A stretch of 64,000 bases of DNA from Nautilia profundicola AmH. GTDB lineage: Bacteria; Campylobacterota; Campylobacteria; Campylobacterales; Nautiliaceae. The translations under genes were made by a program, and so were the position numbers. The DNA lies in contig NC_012115.1 of the NCBI RefSeq assembly GCF_000021725.1, positions 1 to 64,000 on the forward strand. The letters are read 5' to 3'. Shown here piece after piece: positions 36,952 through 46,656 of the stretch (position 1 is its first letter; the number at the start of each line of letters is the position of its first letter). A model generated the notes under the pieces. The model saw only the letters and a program-made list of their open reading frames with translations, was not told the DNA's origin and did no database searches.

Positions 36952-38337
36952 TTACATTTGAACAATAAAGATTGAATCGTCTCTTTTAATTTCAAGAAGT
37001 GCGTCACCTCTGTCAAGGTCTTTTAACTGTTTTTTAAGTTCATCAATTGATTTAACATCAACCCATTTGCCTGTTTTTACAGTTTTGACTCTTAGGATTA
37101 TATCACCTTTTTGGAGCCCAACCATTGCAGGATATGTATTTGGGGCCACTTTATCGATTACGATATGGTTTTTGTCTTCTTTAAGCGTTACACCTTCAAG
37201 AAGTTTAATATTGTCAATTGTTTCCACTTTTGTTTTAAGTGCTTTTAGTTTTGCAGTAAGGGTGATATATTTACCATTTCTATATACTTTAATATTTACT
37301 TTTGCATCAGGGCCTTTGAATGCTATTTTGTTTCTAAGTTCACCCGCGTTTTTAACTTCTTCTCCATCAACCGCTACGATAATGTCTCCAGGCTTTAGTC
37401 CCGCAGCTTCCGCCGCACTTTTCGGTTCGACCTTATTGATAAGCACACCATGGTCTATTCCGTAAAGTTTTGCTTTGCTTGAATCGATGTTGCTAATCAT
37501 TACTCCTAAATATCCTCTTTCAACCTTACCGTGTTTGATAAGGGATGTTATAACGAATTTCATCATATTGCTCGGAATCGCAAAGCCGATACCGTTGTTT
37601 CCGCCGCTTCTTGAAATAATAGCCGAGTTGATACCTATGAGCCTTCCTTTTAAATCAACAAGTGCTCCTCCGCTGTTTCCTGGGTTGATAGCAGCGTCTG
37701 TCTGGATAAAGTTTTCATAGTCGTTAAGCCCTATTGACGTTCTGTTTAGAGCGCTGATTATTCCGTGTGTAACCGTTTCTCCGAGCCCGAACGGGTTTCC
37801 TATAGCAAGAACGATATCTCCTACTTTTATTTTACTTGAATCGGCAATTGTAATAGGTTTTAGATCTTTTGCATCTATTTTAATGATTGCAATATCGGTT
37901 TTAGGATCCGTTCCAATCAGTTTTGCGGTATATTTTCTGCCGTCATGCAGCTTTACGATGATTTTGGTAGCACCTGATACCACATGGTTGTTTGTAACTA
38001 TATAACCGTCTTTTGTAACGATTACACCGCTGCCGAGCGCATATTCTTTGTGCTCCTTAGGCTCTTTTGGCATTTGTCCGAACGGACCGAAAAATCTTTT
38101 AAAGAAAGGATCTTCAAAAAATTTTCTGAATTGTTCAGGTATTTTGGTTTTTACCATTTTTTCGGTTGAAATGTTTACAACACTCGGTATTACTTTTTGA
38201 ACTACCGAAGAGTATGACATTACTAAGCCGTTTTGATTTGGTGCAATTCTTTGTATATTAGAATTGTCCACCTTTAAATTTAAGTTTCCGGCCATTAAAG
38301 CAACACTTACACTAATAGCCATAATTAATTTCTTCAT
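36952..38337 (-). CDS. htrA: Periplasmic serine protease HtrA (DegP/DegQ family)
   Basis: 461-residue DegP-like protease and chaperone of the periplasm. Signal peptide MKKLIMAISVSVALMAG, trypsin-like domain with the triad His118 (TNNHVV), Asp148 (DPKTDIAI) and Ser222 (NPGNSGGAL), then two PDZ domains (about 275-350 and 370-461). An insertion rich in Phe/Pro/Lys lies before the first protease strand (about 68-98). AAGGAGCG precedes the ATG. It probably serves quality control of exported proteins together with the secretion genes. The yaaA-like gene follows. Confidence 0.95.
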   Translation of the reverse strand: MKKLIMAISVSVALMAGNLNLKVDNSNIQRIAPNQNGLVMSYSSVVQKVIPSVVNISTEKMVKTKIPEQFRKFFEDPFFKRFFGPFGQMPKEPKEHKEYALGSGVIVTKDGYIVTNNHVVSGATKIIVKLHDGRKYTAKLIGTDPKTDIAIIKIDAKDLKPITIADSSKIKVGDIVLAIGNPFGLGETVTHGIISALNRTSIGLNDYENFIQTDAAINPGNSGGALVDLKGRLIGINSAIISRSGGNNGIGFAIPSNMMKFVITSLIKHGKVERGYLGVMISNIDSSKAKLYGIDHGVLINKVEPKSAAEAAGLKPGDIIVAVDGEEVKNAGELRNKIAFKGPDAKVNIKVYRNGKYITLTAKLKALKTKVETIDNIKLLEGVTLKEDKNHIVIDKVAPNTYPAMVGLQKGDIILRVKTVKTGKWVDVKSIDELKKQLKDLDRGDALLEIKRDDSIFIVQM

Positions 38338-38470
38338 TTCCGCTCCTTAAAAGTTAATTTCCCATCATCAGTATACAACATCAGAGTTAAAAAAGGATTA
38401 AAAATATTAAATTTCTTAAAGTTTGCTTAAAATTAAATCTTTTACTATTATTCGGAAAAAAAGAGCCGAA

Positions 38471-38866
38471 ATGGATTTTTCAAAGTACACCGATGAAGAA
38501 CTAATGGATATAATAGAAAAAGCCAAAGCCGAATTGGCAAGAAGAAGGGAAGGCAAATGGATTCATTTTAAGACGGACGGATGTTTTACGCCTAAATTCG
38601 GTCCTGCTTATGTTGCAAAGCTCTATTTATCCGGTGATGAGGTTGAGAGGGAATTTGTACCATCAAACGGAAAAGAGTGGTGTAAAAAAAGCAAATCCTA
38701 TAAAGAAGACTGGGATGTGGAGATTTTCGAAAACGATGTACTTGAAACAAGGCTTACTACCGGTAGAAAAGTTGACAAAAGAGAATGGTATTACGTAAAA
38801 GAGGGTGAACTAATACCTCTTATGGATTTGGATGAAGCTAAGCAGTTTTTGAAGAATTTAAAATAA
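38471..38866 (+). CDS. Small conserved hypothetical protein
   Basis: 131 residues from the ATG at 38471. The longer frame from 38423 adds 16 residues without a ribosome site. The N-terminal helix (YTDEELMDIIEKAKAELARRREGKW) is followed by a strand-rich domain with two Cys, of unknown family. No signal peptide. The region upstream (38338-38470) is divergent with htrA, AT-rich and without a strong -10. The gene is followed by the copy-2 intergenic repeat. Confidence 0.6.
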   Translation: MDFSKYTDEELMDIIEKAKAELARRREGKWIHFKTDGCFTPKFGPAYVAKLYLSGDEVEREFVPSNGKEWCKKSKSYKEDWDVEIFENDVLETRLTTGRKVDKREWYYVKEGELIPLMDLDEAKQFLKNLK

Positions 38867-38875
38867 GGGAGGGTT

Positions 38876-39026
38876 TTTAGGGTTATTGAGTTGTTAAGGT
38901 CGGTTAATTAGTGTATTAGTAATTGGTATATAGGTAATTAGGATTTTTTAATAGCAGTAAAATTTAAACAACTTTAAAAACCTTAACTAATCTCAACAAT
39001 AACTTTAATTAACTTTAATAACTATT
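38876..39026. repeat. Intergenic quasi-palindromic GTTAATT/TTAGTTAAGG element (copy 2)
   Basis: Fills the gap before ribE. The left arm has GGTTATTGAGTTGTTAAGGT and the right arm its imperfect complement; GTTAAGGT (38893-38900) pairs exactly with ACCTTAAC (38980-38987). Inverted copies of the words TTAGTTAAGGTT (38979-38990) and GTTAATTAAAGTTA (39000-39013) match copy 1 at 28.8 kb. Confidence 0.7.
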
Positions 39027-39030
39027 ATTC

Positions 39031-39636
39031 CTACCACCAGGCAAGTATTTTTTCGTTTATGTCATCAGGTGAGTTTTTCAGCATATGATATATGTATCTG
39101 GCAAACATATCCGTTTCTATGTTTACTTTTTGGTGCAGTTTGTATGTTTTGAAAAGCGTGTTTTCAAACGTATGCGGGATGATGGTAAGCCTGAACCTGT
39201 CAGAAAAAACTTCATTTACCGTAAGGCTTACACCGTCAATGGCAATTGAGCCTTTTGGGGCGATGTATTTCATTATTTTCGGGTCTGTTTTTATAATTAC
39301 ATCGTATGAGTTGGCGTTTTTTTTAATTTCAAGTATTTCACCTATTGCGTCTACGTGTCCCTGAATCAGATGTCCGTCTATTCTATCTCCGAATTTAAGA
39401 GCCGGTTCAATATGTACTTCTTTTCCCGCCTGATAGTTTTCAAGAGGTACTATTCTTTGTGTTTCTGGAGAGAGTTCTACTTCAAATCCGTCAGGATATA
39501 TTTTTGTGGCTGTCAGACATACGCCGTTTATTGCAATACTATCGCCTATTTCGGGCTTGTATTTTGCTGTTACTCTTAGTTTATTATTAGCAAAACTTCT
39601 TATTTTTGCCGTTTCCCTTATAAGTCCGTTAAACAT
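39031..39636 (-). CDS. ribE: Riboflavin synthase alpha chain
   Basis: 201-residue trimeric enzyme that dismutates two 6,7-dimethyl-8-ribityllumazines into riboflavin. Two lumazine-binding repeats are visible: the first with FNGLIRE and NGVCLT, the second with GHLIQGHVDAIGE, IDGVSLTVN and PHTFENTLF. I chose ATG at 39636, with GAGGAA upstream and the family-like start MFNGLIRE, over the ten-residue-longer frame. It overlaps the dus stop by 8 bases, so it is the last gene of the leftward operon. Confidence 0.94.
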   Translation of the reverse strand: MFNGLIRETAKIRSFANNKLRVTAKYKPEIGDSIAINGVCLTATKIYPDGFEVELSPETQRIVPLENYQAGKEVHIEPALKFGDRIDGHLIQGHVDAIGEILEIKKNANSYDVIIKTDPKIMKYIAPKGSIAIDGVSLTVNEVFSDRFRLTIIPHTFENTLFKTYKLHQKVNIETDMFARYIYHMLKNSPDDINEKILAWW

Positions 39637-40573
39637 TAAAATATTCCTCAATAAGTTTTCTGGCAACTTCAGGATCTTTTACCTCATTCATTTTGCTTCT
39701 GAATTCACTGGCTTTTGGAATGCCTTTAGAGTATGCGTGAGCGTGTTTTCTAAAGAGTATTACTCCGTACTCACCGTACCAGTATACCATTTGATTAAAA
39801 TGTTCAAGTATTACTTCTTTTTTCTGTTCAGAGGTTATATTGCCCTGCTGTTTCATTTCAAGAAATATCCAGGGTTTCCCTACCGCTCCTCTTCCGATCG
39901 AAACGCCGCTTGCACCCGTGTATTCAAGTACATATTTTGCTTTTTCATAATCTGTAATGTCACCGTTTGCGATTACGGGGATTTTTACGGCGTTTACGCC
40001 TTTTTTTATTTCATCGTAATCGGCCTCTCCTTTATACATCTGCTTGACCGTTCTTCCGTGTATAGTCAAAAATACAATTCCCAAATCTTCAAGCAGTTTC
40101 GCCCTGTCTTCAACTACGCTTTTGTCAAATCCTATTCGCATTTTTGCACTTACCGGTTTTTTTGACGTTTTAACTATGGTTCCCACTACCTCTTTTAGAA
40201 AATCCCTGTTTTCGTCTTTTAGCAACACGCCTCCGAATCCGCTTCTTCTGGCTTTATTCACAGGACATCCCAAATTTATATCTATTCCGTCTATCCAGTT
40301 GAGTTCGTTTATGATTTCAACGGCTTTTACGGCGTTTTCAACGTTGTTTGCTGCAATCTGTACGAAATAAGGATTTTCAAGAGGGGATTTTTCCATCATT
40401 TTTTGTGTTTTTTCATTTTGGTAAGCGATTGCGTTTACGTTTGTCATTTCGGAAAACGTCATATCACAACCGAATTTTTTAACAACGCTTCTAAAAGGCA
40501 AATCCGTATAACCGGCAAGGGGAGCTAAGAAAAAATAAGGAGAATCAGATTTCAGAGTCGATATATTCATCAA
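39629..40573 (-). CDS. dus: tRNA-dihydrouridine synthase
   Basis: 314-residue FMN-dependent enzyme reducing uridines in the tRNA D-loop. The TIM-barrel start PYFFLAPLAGYTDLPFRS and the motif NLGCPVNKARRSGFGG, whose Cys is the catalytic acid, are typical, and IGRGAVGKPW is the phosphate-binding end. It overlaps the upstream membrane-protein gene by 29 bases and ribE by 8. The subtype (DusA, B or C) cannot be set from sequence alone, but the length fits DusB. Confidence 0.93.
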   Translation of the reverse strand: MMNISTLKSDSPYFFLAPLAGYTDLPFRSVVKKFGCDMTFSEMTNVNAIAYQNEKTQKMMEKSPLENPYFVQIAANNVENAVKAVEIINELNWIDGIDINLGCPVNKARRSGFGGVLLKDENRDFLKEVVGTIVKTSKKPVSAKMRIGFDKSVVEDRAKLLEDLGIVFLTIHGRTVKQMYKGEADYDEIKKGVNAVKIPVIANGDITDYEKAKYVLEYTGASGVSIGRGAVGKPWIFLEMKQQGNITSEQKKEVILEHFNQMVYWYGEYGVILFRKHAHAYSKGIPKASEFRSKMNEVKDPEVARKLIEEYFNV

Positions 40574-41468
40574 TATCCGCTTTCACACCTGCTTCTCTTA
40601 ATTTTAGGAAATATTCGAAAAATTTAAGTTCGTTTTCTTCAACTATTTCTTTTGCTTTTTCTATATGTTCGTATTTGAAAGCAAGATATGCGCTGGCCCA
40701 TTTAAGAGGTTCAACAATTTCAAACTCTTTATCAGGGTCAAATGTTTGATGTAGGGCTTTTGCTATTTCAATCTCTTCTTTAGGTGTTAATTTGGCTTTT
40801 TCAAGTAAATATTTGACATCAGGATCTTTTATATGGGCTTTAATAATATCTACATCGATTTCATAGTCATATTTTAATATTTCGCTGATACTTGCATTTT
40901 TGGCGTAAATTTTAAATGCCAGTTTTTTAAGCTCTTCATTTTTGTATTTTTTAAGTACTTCTTTTGCGAAGTTTTCATCTTTTTTGAGTCTATTTTTAAT
41001 GTTTTGGATAAACCAAGGATTGTCTTCGCTTAATTTGTATTTGCTTATTTCTATTACTTCACCGTTTAAAAGTTTTTCAATATCTTCCAAAAATTCAAAT
41101 TTTTCGCATTTTTTTGGTTCAATTTGAAGTCCCTTGATATTATTAACGAAATTGTTACAGTTTTTTAGAATTTTTACTTCTTTTTTAAGAGGTTCTTTAT
41201 AAAGAATTCTGTTTTTAATATTTGCTATTAAAATTTCTATATCTTTTTGTATGTTTTTTTTATAAAAATACTCTTTTATATTCAATACACCGAAGAATAT
41301 AATTGAAAAAATAAAAAATATACCTAAAAATATAGCAGTCCAAACTGCATTTGGTAGCGTTATATTAACTCCTAACAAACTAAAAGTCGTAACACTATTT
41401 TCTTCCATGTATACGAGTAAAGTCATTAATGCAATTAAGATTATGCTAAAAAGAGTATATTTTTTCAT
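40545..41468 (-). CDS. Conserved two-helix membrane protein (Campylobacterota-type)
   Basis: 307 residues with two N-terminal membrane helices (about 5-20 and 43-62) and a charged, helical cytoplasmic domain resembling a TPR-like or alpha-alpha repeat (EEIEIAKALHQTF, WASAYLAFKYEHIEKAKEI). Not recognised as a named family. I recall a membrane protein in the same place between dus and dksA in Campylobacter jejuni, suggesting a lineage-specific conserved protein. Six bases separate it from dksA. Confidence 0.65.
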   Translation of the reverse strand: MKKYTLFSIILIALMTLLVYMEENSVTTFSLLGVNITLPNAVWTAIFLGIFFIFSIIFFGVLNIKEYFYKKNIQKDIEILIANIKNRILYKEPLKKEVKILKNCNNFVNNIKGLQIEPKKCEKFEFLEDIEKLLNGEVIEISKYKLSEDNPWFIQNIKNRLKKDENFAKEVLKKYKNEELKKLAFKIYAKNASISEILKYDYEIDVDIIKAHIKDPDVKYLLEKAKLTPKEEIEIAKALHQTFDPDKEFEIVEPLKWASAYLAFKYEHIEKAKEIVEENELKFFEYFLKLREAGVKADIDEYIDSEI

Positions 41469-41474
41469 TTTGTG

Positions 41475-41828
41475 TTATTTTCCTTCTTTTTCGATGATTT
41501 CTCTACATATTATACAATATTTTGCGTATGGTTTTATTTTTAGTCTTGCTTCTTGGATAGGGTCTTCACACATTTCACAGATTCCGAATGTTCCTTCGTC
41601 TATTTTTTTTAATGCGTCGTTTATTTCTTCAAGTTCTTTTTTTTGATTGATATATATTTGATAATCTCTTCCGCTGTCCATACTTGCGGCTGCAAAGTCA
41701 GCTTCGTCGTTGATTTCACATTTATTAATATCTTTAATTTCATCTGAAAGGCTGTTTAAAATTTTTTCAAGTTCAGCTTTTCTCATTAACAGCATTTCCT
41801 TGTATAAGTGATACTTTTTCATATTCAT
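41475..41828 (-). CDS. dksA: DksA/TraR-family transcription factor
   Basis: 117 residues: a coiled coil with the acidic tip DEADFAAASMD, where family members carry the residues that enter the RNA-polymerase secondary channel, then a zinc finger with Cys84, Cys87, Cys105 and Cys108 (CEMC...CIIC). DksA acts with ppGpp in the stringent response, affecting rRNA and amino acid operons. Shorter than E. coli DksA (151), as in other Campylobacterota. Confidence 0.93.
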   Translation of the reverse strand: MNMKKYHLYKEMLLMRKAELEKILNSLSDEIKDINKCEINDEADFAAASMDSGRDYQIYINQKKELEEINDALKKIDEGTFGICEMCEDPIQEARLKIKPYAKYCIICREIIEKEGK

Positions 41829-42214
41829 TCCTTCTCCTTATTTATGATATGGGTGATTGTTTTTGATGCTTAACCCCCTGTAAATTTGTTCGAACAAAAC
41901 TAATTTAGCAACTTTATGGCTCATTGTAAGAGGACTTAACGAAATATTTATTCCTTTTTTTTTGAACTCTTCATCAAAGCCCCAAGCACCGGCAATGAAA
42001 AAGTTTACTTTAGAGTGCTCGAAAATATTTGCAAATTCATAACTGTCGATTAGTTTTCCTTCAGGAGTCAGGATTACGTTGTAACCGTCAGTTATATATT
42101 TAGCAAATATTTTAGAATACTCTTTTTGAGGATTGTCCGATTTTGATAGTTTATTGGAGTATAGTGTATGGTTTTTAACATCAGCGAACTGTTTTGATTT
42201 TTTTATAAAATCCT

Positions 42215-42910
<696 letters not shown>

Positions 42911-42929
42911 GTAAAAGCCTTTTTGGCGA

Positions 42930-42935
42930 ATTATA
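42930..42935 (-). promoter_or_regulatory. Putative -10 box of the thiE-rlmH-dksA-dus-ribE run
   Basis: Minus-strand TATAAT, 19 bases before the GTG of thiE. The 16-base tandem repeat at 42949-43007 lies where the -35 region would be. Confidence 0.45.
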
Positions 42936-42948
42936 GTAAAAAGTTATT

Positions 42949-43007
42949 AAGTTGTGAAGTAGGTAAGTTGTGAAGTGGATAAGTTGTGAAGTGGATAAGT
43001 TGTGAGG
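42949..43007. repeat. 16-base tandem repeat upstream of thiE
   Basis: Three full copies of AAGTTGTGAAGTGGAT (the first with two differences) and an 11-base partial copy, between accD and thiE. Copy number could vary by slippage and would move the -35 region relative to the -10 at 42930. Confidence 0.9.
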
Positions 43008-43019
43008 AAAGAAAAGGGA

Positions 43020-43868
43020 TCAGCCCGCTTTTTTAAGCGTGTATTTTAACAGGTTTCCGATAGTGTCTTTTAGTTCGTCTCTTTTAATTACCATATCGAT
43101 AAGACCGTGTTCAAGTAAGAATTCGGCTCTTTGGAATCCTTCAGGCAGGTCTTCGCCGATTGTCTGTTTGATAACCCTCGGTCCGGCAAATCCTATAATC
43201 GCACCCGGTTCCGCGATAATAAAATCACCCAAAAACGCAAAAGACGCACTAACTCCCCCGAATGTAGGGTCGGTAAGTACTGAAATATAAGGCAGGTTGT
43301 GTTCAGCCAGACTCGCAAGCGCTGCTGATGTTTTTGCCATCTGCATAAGTGAAAACGTGCTTTCTTGCATTCTCGCTCCACCTGAGGTTGAAACGATTAC
43401 AACTCCCTGGTTTTTTTCAATGGCTCTGTTTACTGCTCTTACTATTTTTTCACCTTCAACACTTCCTAAACTTCCACCCATAAACGCAAAATCAAATACC
43501 ACAAGCTGTGTAGGTATACCGTTGATTTTACATTCTCCACTGATTACAGACGATTTTCTTCCGGTTTTTTTGTAGTTTTCCTCAACCCTTTTTTTGTAAC
43601 TTTTTTTATCTACAAAGTTTAACGGATCGTTTGGTTCGAGATTTTTATCAAACTCTACAAAAGTACCTTCATCCGCAAGTAGTTTGATTCTGTCTTCCGC
43701 ACTCATTCTAAAGTGATATTCGCATTTAGGGCATGTGTTAAATTCCTTTTGAACCTCTTTGTAAAAACTGATAGCACCACACGCAGGACATTTAATCCAA
43801 GTAGTGTTTTTTTCCTGGCTTGTCGGTTGAGGTTTTTTAAATTTTTTTAAAAAATTACTAAATCCCAT
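43020..43868 (-). CDS. accD: Acetyl-CoA carboxylase carboxyltransferase beta subunit
   Basis: 282 residues, half of the carboxyltransferase that forms malonyl-CoA. N-terminal zinc finger with CPACG and CPKCEYHF, then the crotonase-like domain with GGSLGSVEGEK and the oxyanion GGARMQES turn. accB and accC are 3.9 kb away on the other strand; accA is not in the window. Four bases separate it from the inositol-phosphatase-like gene. Confidence 0.96.
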   Translation of the reverse strand: MGFSNFLKKFKKPQPTSQEKNTTWIKCPACGAISFYKEVQKEFNTCPKCEYHFRMSAEDRIKLLADEGTFVEFDKNLEPNDPLNFVDKKSYKKRVEENYKKTGRKSSVISGECKINGIPTQLVVFDFAFMGGSLGSVEGEKIVRAVNRAIEKNQGVVIVSTSGGARMQESTFSLMQMAKTSAALASLAEHNLPYISVLTDPTFGGVSASFAFLGDFIIAEPGAIIGFAGPRVIKQTIGEDLPEGFQRAEFLLEHGLIDMVIKRDELKDTIGNLLKYTLKKAG

Positions 43869-43871
43869 TTT

Positions 43872-44561
43872 TCATTCCTTTATTATACTCAAAACTTCCT
43901 CTAAGTCTTTTTTTTCAGGGCTCATAAGTATCAGGTCGTCTTCAAAATGCCAGTGACATTCGCTGTTGTAAAACTGTGCCGCGGCAATATCAAACTCTCT
44001 TATTTCACCTTTGTAAATAACGGCTTTTGCAAATTCTCCGTAACAAAGAGACAAACTAAGCGCTCCGGGAGCTCTGAATTTAAGTCCGTGGTTGCTGAGT
44101 TTTTGTACTATATCCGGATTTTTATACGCTTTTTCGAAAATAATTACGTCGTGTCTGTAGTTCGCCGCAAAAGGTTTTCTAAAAAGGTTATCGAATTTTT
44201 TGCCATTTTTGTCTTTTACAAAATAATCACCGTTGCTGAGATTCACAACAACTGCAGCTTCATTTTCAAGATAAACGCTGCATCCAAAATACGGTATGTG
44301 GTTTGATACGTTGTAACTTCCGTCAATCGGGTCGATGATAATTTTTTTGTCTTTACCGTTATCTATAAATCCCGCTTCTTCACTTAAAATATTTCCGTAA
44401 TCGCTAAGTGCTTTTATAAAGATTTTTTCGGCTATAAGGTCGATATTAAGACTTCTGTCTCCTCCGAAACCTATACCTTTTTCTTCAAAAATGTTTTCTT
44501 CCTCGTGAAGAGCCCTTATAATTTTAAGACTTGCACATAATGTAGCGTCGATAAAACTCAT
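43872..44561 (-). CDS. Inositol-monophosphatase-like (SuhB/CysQ) phosphatase
   Basis: 229-residue member of the metal-dependent IMPase family. The metal ligands are Glu61/Glu62 in LSEEAG and Asp77/Asp80 in DPIDGSYN, the latter matching the DPIDGTxN signature. A late DIAAAQF may be the third metal site (family WDxAAG). Substrate could be an inositol phosphate, a histidinol-type or PAP-like phosphate; the shorter length (family about 260) and FGG-type N-terminus do not decide. It overlaps the DsbC-like gene by 4 bases. The order accD-suhB-like is shared with Campylobacter. Confidence 0.85.
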   Translation of the reverse strand: MSFIDATLCASLKIIRALHEEENIFEEKGIGFGGDRSLNIDLIAEKIFIKALSDYGNILSEEAGFIDNGKDKKIIIDPIDGSYNVSNHIPYFGCSVYLENEAAVVVNLSNGDYFVKDKNGKKFDNLFRKPFAANYRHDVIIFEKAYKNPDIVQKLSNHGLKFRAPGALSLSLCYGEFAKAVIYKGEIREFDIAAAQFYNSECHWHFEDDLILMSPEKKDLEEVLSIIKE

Positions 44562-45292
44562 TTTTTCTCTCCCAATGTAGTCCAGTTGATTTTATTGAAA
44601 TCTTTATCGTAAACTGTAGGTGTACCTCTTGCCCCTAATTCTTCAACCGCTTTTTTAGAATTATTTAATATTTTATCAAATTTTACTTTTTCTTCTTTTG
44701 TAGGATGGTAGTTTTTCCATTCGTTGCTGCCACCTAAAACTTCTCTGAATCTTTTGGCTTTTTCCGCATCCGTTTTCCCAGCTAAAATATAATAACTCAT
44801 GGCTTTTGCGTTTTTATGGAAACTTAACGGGAATAAAATTACATGCACTTTATAATTTTTTTCAAGGTTTGCTTTCGTTTTTACTTCCATCATTCTACAA
44901 TAAGGGCATTCAGGATCAGTCACAAGATAAATTTCTTTGTCACCTTTTCCGAATGTGAAAATAACACCGTTTTGTACTATTTTTTTATTTACCGGAAAAT
45001 TTGCCGTTAGAGGTGTTCCGTTTTTATTATTTAAAACATTGCCTAAGATGGTATATTTTTTGTCTTTTGTTATGTATATGTTCCCTGAACCTCTCGGTGT
45101 TTTAATATTTATAATATAAAACCCGTCTTTTTCAACACCTCTTACTTTAACGATTCCTTTTTTGATATCCTGTGAAAGTTTCGGATATATTATGCTTGAT
45201 TTTAAAACATTGTTTAATTCTTTTTGAGATAAAAGCTTGTCGCTTGCAAACAAACTTACCGCTATACCTAAACCTAATAATAGTTTTTTCAT
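44558..45292 (-). CDS. Periplasmic thiol:disulfide interchange protein, DsbC/DsbG-like
   Basis: 244 residues. Signal peptide [17 protein letters not shown], an N-terminal dimerisation-like domain, then a thioredoxin fold with the active site CPYC (129-132) and cis-Pro in GARGTPTVYD. DsbC isomerises wrong disulfides in the periplasm and is kept reduced by DsbD-type proteins, not seen here. Ends 4 bases inside the IMPase gene and begins at the pyrF stop codon. A peroxidase-like or DsbA-like role is possible because the dimerisation region is only weakly conserved. Confidence 0.85.
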   Translation of the reverse strand: MKKLLLGLGIAVSLFASDKLLSQKELNNVLKSSIIYPKLSQDIKKGIVKVRGVEKDGFYIINIKTPRGSGNIYITKDKKYTILGNVLNNKNGTPLTANFPVNKKIVQNGVIFTFGKGDKEIYLVTDPECPYCRMMEVKTKANLEKNYKVHVILFPLSFHKNAKAMSYYILAGKTDAEKAKRFREVLGGSNEWKNYHPTKEEKVKFDKILNNSKKAVEELGARGTPTVYDKDFNKINWTTLGEKK

Positions 45293-45984
45293 TAAATCTC
45301 CTTGATTTTGTTTAATATTTTTTCAACTTTTGCTTTTGGGTCTTCATCTTTATATATTGGTCTTCCTACGACTATAAAGTCAACTTTTTGTTCTTTTGCA
45401 AGGGAGATATCCGCAACCCTTGCCTGGTCGCCGGCATCTTCCCCGAAAGGTCTTATTCCGGGAGTAAGGGTTATAAATTTCTCGTCTGTTATATTTTTAA
45501 TCATTTTACTTTCAAACGCAGAGCATACCACTCCGTCAAGCCCCGCTTCGTGAGAGAGTTTTGCAAACTCTTTTGCTTTATTTTCGATACTGTCACCGTA
45601 AATTTTTTTAAACTCCTCATCCGTAAAACTCGTAAGAGCCGTAACGGCTAATACCAAAGGTCTTTTTTCATATTTTTCAAGTCTTTGCATAACCGTTTTT
45701 AATGCAATGCTTCCCGCACTTGCATGTACGTTAAACATATCTACGCCGAGATTTGCAATCTCTTCGGCGGCATCTGCCATTGTGTTCGGAATATCGTAAA
45801 GTTTTAAATCCAGAAAAACATTATAACCCATTAACTTTAATTCTTTTATAAATTCAGCCCCGTCACGTATATAACTTCTAAAGCCTACTTTAAGCCACAA
45901 TTCTTTTGCGTATTCTTTTAATTCTTTTGCAAGTTTTAAATTTTCTTCTTTTGATGGGTTATCAAGGGCAATACAGAGTTTCAT
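45292..45984 (-). CDS. pyrF: Orotidine 5'-phosphate decarboxylase
   Basis: 230-residue TIM-barrel enzyme converting OMP to UMP. The catalytic Asp-Lys-Asp array is in [12 protein letters not shown]; the phosphate-binding VGRPIYK lies near the C-terminus and TPGIRPFG after the middle. Overlaps dcd by 4 bases and shares its last base with the DsbC-like gene. pyrE, the preceding step, is at 55.2 kb. Confidence 0.96.
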   Translation of the reverse strand: MKLCIALDNPSKEENLKLAKELKEYAKELWLKVGFRSYIRDGAEFIKELKLMGYNVFLDLKLYDIPNTMADAAEEIANLGVDMFNVHASAGSIALKTVMQRLEKYEKRPLVLAVTALTSFTDEEFKKIYGDSIENKAKEFAKLSHEAGLDGVVCSAFESKMIKNITDEKFITLTPGIRPFGEDAGDQARVADISLAKEQKVDFIVVGRPIYKDEDPKAKVEKILNKIKEI

Positions 45985-46541
45985 TTATCAACCTTTGGAA
46001 GGGTTATTCCTTTTTGACCGTGGTATTTTCCGCTTTTGTCCGCATAGCTTGTTTCGCATATATTATCATCGGCTCCTAAGAAAATAAGCTGTGCAATTCC
46101 CTCATTAGCGTAAATTTTTGCAGGAAGAGGGGTAGTGTTTGAAATTTCTATTGTTATATGCCCTTCCCATTCAGGTTCTATCGGTGTGACGTTTACAATG
46201 ATACCGCATCTTGCGTAAGTACTTTTTCCTACACAGATAGCAAGCACGTCGCGCGGCATTTTGAAATATTCCACACTTCTGCATAAAGCGAAGCTGTTTG
46301 GAGGAATAATGCAATCACCTTTGATGTTTACCACATTTCTTTCATCAAAATTTTTTGGATCAACGACAGTGGAGTTTATATTTGTAAAAACCATAAATTC
46401 GTCACTAACTCTGATATCATATCCGTAAGAGCTTACACCATAACTTATAATGCCTTTTCTTACTTGTTTTTCTTCAAAAGGAGATATCATATTAAAATTT
46501 TTCGCCATATTTCTAATCCAAATGTCGGACTTAACACCCAT
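45981..46541 (-). CDS. dcd: dCTP deaminase
   Basis: 186-residue trimeric enzyme producing dUTP from dCTP, a source of dUMP for ThyX. Motifs: [12 protein letters not shown] with catalytic Arg/Glu region, [13 protein letters not shown], and the C-terminal [12 protein letters not shown] that closes the active site. Overlaps pyrF by 4 bases. It heads the dcd-pyrF-dsbC-IMPase-accD run. The opening [18 protein letters not shown] is that of the longer Campylobacterota form. Confidence 0.95.
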   Translation of the reverse strand: MGVKSDIWIRNMAKNFNMISPFEEKQVRKGIISYGVSSYGYDIRVSDEFMVFTNINSTVVDPKNFDERNVVNIKGDCIIPPNSFALCRSVEYFKMPRDVLAICVGKSTYARCGIIVNVTPIEPEWEGHITIEISNTTPLPAKIYANEGIAQLIFLGADDNICETSYADKSGKYHGQKGITLPKVDK

Positions 46542-46656
46542 ATTTTCCCTTTGTTTTTGAGTTTAACAGTTGCTATATCACCATATTTTCAGCAATGCAT
46601 TTATTTAAAATTGTATCAAATTTATGTTATTATTTTAAAATACTAAAGGAGAATGA

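Noticed and set aside
39506-40165. 219-codon plus-strand frame
   Set aside because: The longest antisense frame in the window; it lies wholly over ribE and dus, which have clear motifs, and encodes an implausible Phe/Tyr/Cys-rich protein.
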